Shown here in pieces: positions 15,287 to 22,043 of a stretch of 64,000 nucleotides of DNA. Source of the DNA: Muribaculaceae bacterium. Lineage in GTDB: Bacteria; Bacteroidota; Bacteroidia; Bacteroidales; Muribaculaceae. The stretch lies in the NCBI GenBank assembly GCA_017557625.1, contig JAFYYG010000046.1, positions 44,271-108,270 of the forward strand, in the 5' to 3' direction. A model generated the notes under the pieces. That model worked only from the letters and a program-made list of their open reading frames with translations, was not told the DNA's origin and searched no databases. Every line of letters starts with the position of its first letter. Position 1 is the stretch's first letter. The position numbers and the translations under genes are program-made.

Positions 15287-15633
15287 CCACCGCACCACGA
15301 GGGCGACACTCTACGCACACTCACTCCTTGAGCTCCACTGACGGACGCTGCGCTCTACAGCACGGCAGTCGCCATCACACGCAAGCATCCACTACTTTGC
15401 CCATTGCACGGCAGAGAAGTGTTCGCTGCACTCACGGTTTGGTAGAGCCTGACGGCGAACAGTGCACGATGGTCGGTTAGGTATTCGACAGGGTGGCGGG
15501 AGTGCCGATTGTGCCAAAGGCTGACGGAGTGAGCTGATGGAAGCCACGGCAGAGCCACACGCATCCGGGACATGGCGGCACTCTCGCTGCGGCCAACGCT
15601 ATCAGAGGTCTTGAAAGTGCTGACCCCTTGCCA

Positions 15634-15668
15634 TGGCGCAACTCTCCACTACGTTGCGAGATGCGCCA
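15634..15668 (-). other. Hairpin C2 of the duplicated region
   Basis: Perfect 7-bp stem tggcgca/tgcgcca; the loop has ACTC and CTACGT as in C1. Both C hairpins are followed by gggg-(ca)cgtgtcgctc. Confidence 0.45.
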
Positions 15669-15761
15669 CACAGGGGCACGTGTCGCTCGTTCCTCATGGC
15701 CGGGACGCTCCGAGTTCGCACGGCAGAGAAGACTACGCTAAAGCCGTGGGGCTCCCTTTCC

Positions 15762-15804
15762 GTGCGGAGACCAAAGCTTCCTGCGTCAGCATTTGGTCTC
15801 GCAC
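15762..15804 (-). ncRNA. Loop-conserved hairpin A4, stem rewritten
   Basis: Stem gagaccaaa/tttggtctc (9 bp) plus outer gtgc/gcac and apical gct/agc around the same GACGCAGGA loop. The stem shares almost nothing with A1 to A3, but the one-base bulge on the same side and the loop are retained. Confidence 0.65.
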
Positions 15805-15900
15805 CCGGTCGCTTCACTTGCTCCGCTACGTCTCACCGCCTTACCTCACTCCAAGCTTGACACGCTGTGGCACAATCGCTGCGCAGGTGGAGCGCCCTTT

Positions 15901-15948
15901 CCATACCGACACCCGAGCTTCCTGCGTCAGCGTCGGGTATCGGCATGG
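15901..15948 (-). ncRNA. Loop-conserved hairpin A3
   Basis: 16 pairs from ccat/atgg inward; both A-C oppositions on the plus strand are G-U on the minus strand. The loop is identical to A2. Confidence 0.6.
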
Positions 15949-15978
15949 GTCGCCTCACTTGCTACGCTTGGCTGAAGC

Positions 15979-15994
15979 CATGTGCTACAGCATG
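15979..15994 (-). other. Small hairpin B2
   Basis: catg/catg stem with loop tgctacag, the counterpart of B1 at the same place in the second repeat copy. Confidence 0.4.
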
Positions 15995-16231
15995 CCACCC
16001 ATCCACGAGGGCGACACTCATCGCACACTCAAGCCCTCCACGCTTATGTACCTACGCTGTCGTTATGCCATCGTCCCCGATGCTCGGAGGTGGCTCTAAT
16101 CATCGTGACGGCAGCAATGGCATAGAGCTGTATATAAATGATGTGTAGGAGTTGAATGATGTGTGCAATGATGATATGACAGTGGTGGGAGATGGGATGC
16201 CGTTGCGCCTTCAAGAATGGGCCGTGAGGAT

Positions 16232-16270
16232 AAAAAATCTGCGCCACCGTCTCTCGACGAAGGACGCAGA
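16232..16270 (-). terminator. Early terminator or attenuator after the 16.3-kb promoter
   Basis: Minus strand: tctgcg/cgcaga outer stem with an inner cgtc-gaga-gacg hairpin, followed by six U. It starts about 20 bases after the predicted transcription start, so it either ends a very short RNA or gates a longer one through the hairpin region. Confidence 0.6.
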
Positions 16271-16296
16271 CAACTAAAAAGGAATGTATTATGATG

Positions 16297-16327
16297 CAAA
16301 GGTAGTAAAATGTTGTGAAATAGCAAA
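16297..16327 (-). promoter_or_regulatory. Consensus minus-strand promoter
   Basis: Minus strand TTTG (16324-16327), exactly 19 bases, TACCTTTG (16297-16304). It points into the duplicated hairpin region and has no protein gene downstream. Confidence 0.75.
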
Positions 16328-16467
16328 ATACAAGCAGCATTTTTATCTACCAGCAGTCACTCCGTCTCAATTATCGGCACTCCACGTCACCCGAATCACC
16401 GCCCATCGTGCACATTGGCGTTAGATACAGATGAAGAATAGTATCGCCTACACTTGTTACTGATGCC

Positions 16468-16499
16468 GAAATCAAGTCAAACAAGTTTGACACGATTTC
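16468..16499. other. Hairpin
   Basis: gaaatc/gatttc outer stem and gtcaaac/gtttgac inner stem around a two-base turn. A related caaacaagtttg core occurs near 1909-1921. Confidence 0.4.
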
Positions 16500-16521
16500 T
16501 GGCTGAAAGCGGTGCTGACAC

Positions 16522-16562
16522 GCGTGAGCGAAACCGACTCCTGCGTCGCGGTTCTCTCACGC
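16522..16562 (-). ncRNA. Loop-conserved hairpin A5
   Basis: Stem gcgtgag/ctcacgc continued by (a)accg/cggt carries a 12-base loop identical to that of A1 (core GACGCAGGA on the minus strand). It lies outside the tandem duplication, beyond the 16.3-kb promoter, with a third unrelated stem. Confidence 0.55.
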
Positions 16563-16606
16563 ACGTCAGCGATTATACCGCACAATCGCCTTGCTCGCCT
16601 TGCATA

Positions 16607-16741
16607 TTCCGCAAACGGAAAACAAGGTTTTGCGAAAGCGAGTCTTAGGGCGGTCGGGGGGTCTTCCCAGACGGGGCGGGGGCTTGCCCCCGTAACCCCC
16701 AATCGGCTGCTTTACAGCCTCATAACATCCGCAAAAGCGGA
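16607..16741. other. GC-rich hairpin cluster before the tape measure gene
   Basis: Contains ttccg-caaa-cggaa (16607-16620), cggggg-cttg-ccccg type hairpin (16677-16692) and tccgc-aaaa-gcgga (16728-16741), with longer G-run/C-run pairing across the block. No gene is supported. Confidence 0.4.
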
Positions 16742-16857
16742 AAAGCGAGACAAACCGTGAACGACGGTTCGACGCTCACGGATGAGGTCACTTTGTGACC
16801 TGGAACACATCGAACCTGCCCCGGCTCGATGTCTTTTATCAGCTATAGCTGTTTCAG

Positions 16858-16865
16858 TATCTTTG
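16858..16865 (+). promoter_or_regulatory. Promoter of the tape measure gene
   Basis: TATCTTTG fits the -7 box, with T-rich sequence 19 bases upstream in place of TTTG. The leader to the ATG at 16889 is short. Confidence 0.5.
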
Positions 16866-16888
16866 TCTACAACAAATCTGATATCAAC

Positions 16889-19800
16889 ATGAGTAACATC
16901 AACACTACAGCAACTGTTAATCTGACCATCAACGGTCAGCAACCTATCCAGGTCCTGCAGCAACTGCGGCAGAACGCACTGCAGCTGGAGTCAGCCATCG
17001 CACGCGCTGCTGCAGCAGGCAACAGAACGGACTTGCGCCGTCTGCGCAAGGAACTCACGGACACGCGTAGGCAGATCCGTGAGATTGAGTCATCTACTAT
17101 GCAGGTGGAGAGCGTGATGCGAAGACTGAACCGAGCCACTCCCAACGAACTGAACCGGGCTCTGCAGACTCTGAACCGACAACTACAGTACATGGAGCGT
17201 GGCTCTGCAGCATGGAACGCACATGTGGCGAAGATTCAACGCGTGAAAGGGGAACTGGCTCGTCTAAATGCTGAGCTTCGGGCTCAAGAAGGATTCTGGA
17301 AACGCTTCACACGCACAATGAACGACTGGCAGTCATCAATCTTTATGACAGCCGCGCTTCTGTCGGGAATTGTCATGGCGGGCAGACGCGCCGTGAACGC
17401 CTTCGCCGAGATGGAGGAGCAGATGGCGAACACACGCAAATACACACAGATGGCTACGGAACAGGTGGAAGCTCTCAACGAGGCGTTCAAGAAGATGGAC
17501 ACACGTACTGGCCGTGACAAGCTGAACGAGTTCGCTCAGGAGGCAGGACGACTGGGAAAGACCACCATGGAGGATGTTCAAGGATACGTGGAAGCAGCAG
17601 ACATCCTATCGGTAGCACTGGTTGACCTGGGCGAAGGTGCAACACAGACAATCGCCAAAATCTCCAACATCTTCGGTGTGGAGCAGCTGCTGGGCACAAA
17701 GGAAGCGATGCTATCTGTAGGTTCTACAGTGAATGTGCTGTCTCAGAACTGTACCGCATCGAAACCATACCTGGTTGAGTTCGCACAGCGTCTCGCCGGT
17801 GTGGGTGCCCAAGCGCACATGACTATTCCCGAGATTCTGGCATTCGGCGCCACACTGGATGCCAACGGTCAGAAGGTGGAGATGGCGGCTTCGGCTCTTT
17901 CTCGTACAATAATGAAACTCTTCCAGGCACCGGAGGAAATCGCCAAGACCGTAGGTCTTGACGTGGAGCAGTTTGTGGCCACTCTGAATGAGAGCACCAA
18001 CGAGGGACTTCTGATGTTCCTCGAAAGACTGCACCAAATCGGTGACAAGGACGCTCTCGCGGCCCTCTCGCCACTGTTCAAGGACCTCGGTATGGATGGC
18101 ATCCGCATGGCGCAGGTACTTTCTGTGCTATCGGGCAAACTGGAGATGGTACGCTGGGAGCAGCAGGAGGCTAACAAGGCATTCGATGAGGCTACTTCTG
18201 CAACTCGTGAGTACAACATCTTCAACAACACTGCGCAGGCAGGCATCGAGAAGGCGAAGAAGCGCATCCATGAGCTGGCAGTTGAGCTCGGCGAGAAACT
18301 GCTGCCTGTCTACAAGCACCTGATGACGAGCGGAAGCGCCATGCTCAGGCTCCTCAATATGATTGCTGATTTTATCATCACATACAGAAGCGCCATCATG
18401 ACGGCTGTGGCTGCATGGGTATCATACACTCTTGCAGTGAACGTCTCTAACATAGCGTTCAAGGCGCACTACTACTGGCTGACCATAACGCAGGGAGCGA
18501 TGAGGCTGCTGTCTACAGTGACGCTGGCACTGAAGATAGCGTTCTTTGCCGTGACAGGACAGATTGAGAGGGCAAAGGCGGCTTATACGGCATTCCACCT
18601 GCTGACAAAGTCCACTCCGTGGGGCATAATACTTGCTGCCGTAACCGCAGTAGGTGTGGCTATCTACAATATGGCCACGCAGACAAAGGAGCTCACGAAG
18701 TCGGAGCAGGAGCTGAAGCAGATGAACGAGGAGCTGGCTGAGACCAGAAAGCGATATCAGGAGCGTCTTGACGTGGAGAAGAGGCGCATCCAGGATCTTG
18801 TTTCTGTGGCGCGCGATGACAAGGCATCGATGGAGCAGAGAAAGAAGGCCATCGACACTCTGAACCGCATCATACCTAACTACTGCGCCAAACTTGACGC
18901 GGAGACAGGAAAGTACCACGAGAACAAGAAGGCTCTGGACGACTATCTCGTGTCACTGGAGCGCAAGATACGTCTGGAGTCGAACCGTGCGGAATATGAG
19001 CGTCTGATCAAGGAGGATGAGAGGCTGTCACGTGAGATTGCGACTGCACAGGAGTATGACATAGCAAGGGTGCAGGGTGCAGTGGACACTCACAGCGGTA
19101 GTGGACGCTACGAGATGAAGGAGGCTGTGGCGCACGCCTACGGCGCAAGCATGACCGCCAACGGCCAAATTACCGGTGTGCCTGACTCAAAGCAAGTCAG
19201 GCAGCTGAAGGGGCAGCGTGCAGCAGTGAGGGCACAGATTGACCGTCTGGTGAGATACGCCGGTAAGGAGAACCTTATCAGCACAGAGTCAACTACCGTG
19301 ACTGAGCCGGTGATTGTTGATCCGTCATACACTCCTGGTGGTGGAGGCAGTGGAGGCGATGGTGGAAACGGAAGAAACCACAGCAGCCGCAGCCATAGCA
19401 GCCGAAGTCACAGCGGCAGCAGTGGGTCTCAGAAAAAAGAGGACAAGTTCGCTGCCGAGAAGTCATGGCGTGAGCGTGAGGAGGCTCTGGCAAGGATTGA
19501 TTATGCCATCGGCGAGGACAACTACGAGGTGCACACACAGCGAATGCTGAAAATCGAGGAGGAGTTCTACCGCAAGCAGCTAGCACATACCGACCTTGAG
19601 GGCAACGAGCGTGTAGTGATTGAGGCGCATCTGTATGAGACTCTGAAGAAGCAGATGGACGAGGCGAACAAGCAGTCCATCGAGGAGGAGAAGCGTGCCT
19701 ACGCCATCCGTAAGGCTGAGCTTCAGCAGTCGTACCTCGACAACAAGATCTCCACAGAGACATACAACGAGGAGATGACAAGGATAGAGCTGGAGCATCT

Positions 19801-21478
19801 GAAGAACATACAGGACATCTACCGTGACCAGGCACTGGCACCGATAACGGAGTGGCAGGAGACAAAGGACAAGGCGGAGCAGATGATGCTCGAGAACTAC
19901 AACGGCAATGTGGACCTGTTCAACAGACCGATTATTGACGCATACGCGCTGACACAGGCTGGATGGTCGGGCAATCCAGAGAAGGAGGGCGAGGCGGTGG
20001 CCACTGTATATTCCTCGCAGTACGGCATCAAGGACAGTGAGGGGAATGTGCGGGAGATACTGGTGACCCCAATCCTTCCTGACGGCTCTGTTCTGACAGA
20101 GAAAGAGCTGAAGGACTATGTGTATAACACTCTGCAAGGCGCGGAGGACATCCTCGCCGCAGATGACAAAGGTCTTGTAATCTCCGTAGATGTGTCTGCC
20201 GACGGCAAAGCCGGAGAGGAGCTTCACCTGCTGCAGGAGGCATACTACATGGCAAAGCCCGAGGTGGACGGCAAGGCGTGGAACGACTTTCTCAATGCCG
20301 AGGCCGCATACCAGGACAGACTGATACAGGAGCAGCTGAAGAAGCAGCACGAAGCTGAGGAGGAACTGCAGAAACACCAGGCTGAGCTGAAGAAGATCAA
20401 GGACGAATATTTCGGCAACAACGCCGTGGAGGACAAGCAGGAGTTCGACAAGGCGATGGCGCTGCTTGACGAGCAGTACAAGGCAGAGCTGGAGATGGTG
20501 GGTGACAACGCCAAGGAGAAACTACGCATCGAGGAAGCATACGAGAAAGCGAAGCTCGCCCTGAAGAAGAAGTACCACCAGCTCAATGAGGAGGACAACC
20601 TGAATTTCATGCAGAAGTTCAACAAGGACGCTCAGGAGTGGCTGGAGTCGGACGTGGGCAAGGCTGTCACAAAATCCATCGACGCTGTGTCATCGGGAAT
20701 GTCCTCGCTGTTCTCGCAGCTTCGCTCGCTGATGCAGGCAGAGATGGAGATGGAGGTGGCCGCCGTGGAGAAGAAGTATGACCGTGAGATTGAGGCGGCA
20801 CAGGGCAATGCATACATGACAAAGCAGCTGGAGAAGAAGAAGCAGCAGGAGGTGAAGAAGATCAAGGACGAGGCGAACCGAAAAATGTACGCCATGGAGG
20901 TGATGCAGGCGCTGGCACAGACTGCCACGGCTGCCATCAACGCCTATTCATCGGCGGCAGCCATTCCTTTAGTGGGTTACATCATCGCCCCTGTAGCGGC
21001 GGCGATGGCACTTGCGGCTGGTATGGTGCAGGTGGCTGCCATCAAGAAGCAACAGCAGCAGTCGGCTTCGGAAGGATATGCTAAGGGTGGCTTCACCAAG
21101 CCTGGTGCAGTGGACGAGGTGGCTGGAGTGGTGCACGCAGGGGAATGGGTGGCTTCACAGAAACTGCTCGCTTCGCCAGTGGCGCGTCCGCTTATAGAGG
21201 CACTGGACTATGCGCAGCGAACCAACACAATAGGCTCTCTGCGTGGCAGTGACGTGTCACGCTCGATAACGGCACCGCAAGTGCTTGCCCAATCGCAACC
21301 GCAGATAATAGTTCAGGAGAATGCTGAACTGCGAGACACAATCAAGCAACTGAAAGAACGACTTGACGAGCCGTTTGTTACCGTGAACACCGTTACTGGT
21401 GATCTCGGTATCAAACAGGCACAGGACAGTTACCAACGGTTGATGAATAATAAATCGCCTAAAAATAAGAGAAAGTAG
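16889..21478 (+). CDS. Phage tail tape measure protein, TP901 type (1529 aa)
   Basis: The start at 16889 (MSNINTTATVNLTINGQQ) fits the promoter at 16858; a start 60 bases earlier would lie inside it. The N-terminal 130 residues are coiled coil. A TP901-like core follows (AVNAFAEMEEQMANTRKYTQ, EFAQEAGRLGKTTMEDVQGY), then three hydrophobic stretches near residues 490-600. A Gly/Ser/His-rich linker lies near 815-847, followed by long charged coils and a final Ala-rich hydrophobic segment. Tape measure proteins set tail length and help DNA entry; this length implies a long, siphophage-like tail. It is separated from the other structural genes by the non-coding hairpin region and has its own promoter. 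Confidence 0.9.
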   Translation: MSNINTTATVNLTINGQQPIQVLQQLRQNALQLESAIARAAAAGNRTDLRRLRKELTDTRRQIREIESSTMQVESVMRRLNRATPNELNRALQTLNRQLQYMERGSAAWNAHVAKIQRVKGELARLNAELRAQEGFWKRFTRTMNDWQSSIFMTAALLSGIVMAGRRAVNAFAEMEEQMANTRKYTQMATEQVEALNEAFKKMDTRTGRDKLNEFAQEAGRLGKTTMEDVQGYVEAADILSVALVDLGEGATQTIAKISNIFGVEQLLGTKEAMLSVGSTVNVLSQNCTASKPYLVEFAQRLAGVGAQAHMTIPEILAFGATLDANGQKVEMAASALSRTIMKLFQAPEEIAKTVGLDVEQFVATLNESTNEGLLMFLERLHQIGDKDALAALSPLFKDLGMDGIRMAQVLSVLSGKLEMVRWEQQEANKAFDEATSATREYNIFNNTAQAGIEKAKKRIHELAVELGEKLLPVYKHLMTSGSAMLRLLNMIADFIITYRSAIMTAVAAWVSYTLAVNVSNIAFKAHYYWLTITQGAMRLLSTVTLALKIAFFAVTGQIERAKAAYTAFHLLTKSTPWGIILAAVTAVGVAIYNMATQTKELTKSEQELKQMNEELAETRKRYQERLDVEKRRIQDLVSVARDDKASMEQRKKAIDTLNRIIPNYCAKLDAETGKYHENKKALDDYLVSLERKIRLESNRAEYERLIKEDERLSREIATAQEYDIARVQGAVDTHSGSGRYEMKEAVAHAYGASMTANGQITGVPDSKQVRQLKGQRAAVRAQIDRLVRYAGKENLISTESTTVTEPVIVDPSYTPGGGGSGGDGGNGRNHSSRSHSSRSHSGSSGSQKKEDKFAAEKSWREREEALARIDYAIGEDNYEVHTQRMLKIEEEFYRKQLAHTDLEGNERVVIEAHLYETLKKQMDEANKQSIEEEKRAYAIRKAELQQSYLDNKISTETYNEEMTRIELEHLKNIQDIYRDQALAPITEWQETKDKAEQMMLENYNGNVDLFNRPIIDAYALTQAGWSGNPEKEGEAVATVYSSQYGIKDSEGNVREILVTPILPDGSVLTEKELKDYVYNTLQGAEDILAADDKGLVISVDVSADGKAGEELHLLQEAYYMAKPEVDGKAWNDFLNAEAAYQDRLIQEQLKKQHEAEEELQKHQAELKKIKDEYFGNNAVEDKQEFDKAMALLDEQYKAELEMVGDNAKEKLRIEEAYEKAKLALKKKYHQLNEEDNLNFMQKFNKDAQEWLESDVGKAVTKSIDAVSSGMSSLFSQLRSLMQAEMEMEVAAVEKKYDREIEAAQGNAYMTKQLEKKKQQEVKKIKDEANRKMYAMEVMQALAQTATAAINAYSSAAAIPLVGYIIAPVAAAMALAAGMVQVAAIKKQQQQSASEGYAKGGFTKPGAVDEVAGVVHAGEWVASQKLLASPVARPLIEALDYAQRTNTIGSLRGSDVSRSITAPQVLAQSQPQIIVQENAELRDTIKQLKERLDEPFVTVNTVTGDLGIKQAQDSYQRLMNNKSPKNKRK

Positions 21479-21490
21479 TTGAATAATGAC

Positions 21491-21498
21491 TAACTTTG
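21491..21498 (+). promoter_or_regulatory. Promoter of the 21524 moron gene
   Basis: TAACTTTG just after the tape measure stop, 25 bases before the next ATG; no clear -33 element. Confidence 0.45.
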
Positions 21499-21523
21499 TG
21501 CAGCAAAATAAAAACTATAAAAA

Positions 21524-21949
21524 ATGCTTAGAGATAAACTTGTTGAAGTTGCTTTGGAATGGCAATCTAAATTTGGAGTTGCTCCATCCATTACAAGTGC
21601 GGTTTCAGAATACGATGCTGCAATGTTAGTTGGTATGTCAGAATCCGATTATTCTGAATATATGAAAGATAAAACAGCAGTGAGCAAAGGCTCTGATTTT
21701 GTGTTTAATAATATAAGATACCAAATAAAAGCGAATCGTCCGAGTGGAAAACCTGGTAGCTTTGTGACGTTAGTTTCAAAGGCTTCGAATTATTATTGGG
21801 ATAAGCTCATATGGATATTATATGATAAAAACTACGTTATGCAAGAAGCATGGGAATGGAATGTTGAGAATTACAAATCTTCATTCGACACGAAAAAAAG
21901 GCTCTCTCCAAATGATTATAGGAAAGGGCGCAGACTGTTTCCAATATAA
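21524..21949 (+). CDS. AT-rich moron, possibly PD-(D/E)XK nuclease-like (141 aa)
   Basis: Clearly more AT-rich than the tail genes on both sides, with its own promoter before and a terminator hairpin after it: the marks of a moron acquired separately. The protein has a helical start, then KGSDFVFNNIRYQIKANRPSG, where an Asp is followed by Q-I-K, a variant of the PD-(D/E)XK active site in which the acidic residue would be Gln. A conserved-looking DKLIWILYDKNY strand follows. Small proteins with this wording occur beside restriction systems, so a defence or DNA-interaction role is possible. The fold is a guess from motifs. Confidence 0.4.
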   Translation: MLRDKLVEVALEWQSKFGVAPSITSAVSEYDAAMLVGMSESDYSEYMKDKTAVSKGSDFVFNNIRYQIKANRPSGKPGSFVTLVSKASNYYWDKLIWILYDKNYVMQEAWEWNVENYKSSFDTKKRLSPNDYRKGRRLFPI

Positions 21950-22004
21950 ATATCCTAGACTAGATTGGATTCACATTATTACGGAAACGTCTTTTATAAC
22001 ATCA

Positions 22005-22043
22005 AGTGATTGGTTTACTTTTGTGTAAATCAATCGCTTTTTT
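22005..22043 (+). terminator. Terminator hairpin abutting the 22044 start codon
   Basis: A 14-bp stem (agtgattggtttac / gtaaatcaatcgct, two G-U pairs valid on the plus strand) runs into six T that touch the ATG at 22044. It ends the moron transcript and could also govern the next gene, as at 9299-9331. Confidence 0.75.

Larger units (their letters stand above)
14890..16045. repeat. Two diverged tandem copies, period about 710 bp
   Basis: Matching anchors recur at a constant offset: gtgctg (14911 and 15617), gggacgctccga (near 14992 and 15702), caagcttg (15143 and 15852) and cacgagggcgacactc (15296 and 16004). Each copy holds two of the GACGCAGGA-loop hairpins in the same order. Between copies the loops are kept and several stems are rewritten. 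Confidence 0.75.
14620..16828. other. 2.2-kb non-coding, hairpin-rich region
   Basis: Longest gene-free stretch in the window. Plus-strand open frames here give Cys/Arg/Ser-rich products whose only conservation follows hairpin loops, so they are not accepted as genes. The region contains a tandem duplication (14890-16045), five loop-conserved hairpins, two further hairpin pairs, a minus-strand consensus promoter and early terminator near 16.3 kb, and a GC-rich hairpin cluster before the tape measure gene. Confidence 0.7.

Noticed and set aside
14833-16099. Plus-strand open frames giving Cys/Arg/Ser-rich proteins with a repeated SCVSVGYRHG-like word
   Set aside because: The repeated word is the translation of the conserved hairpin loop and stem. 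In the copy at 15762 the stem changes on both sides, which ruins the protein word but keeps pairing, and the frames overlap each other. RNA structure explains the conservation better than a protein.
16454-16760. Open frames before the tape measure gene
   Set aside because: They run through several hairpins and G/C runs, have odd composition and no plausible start signal.
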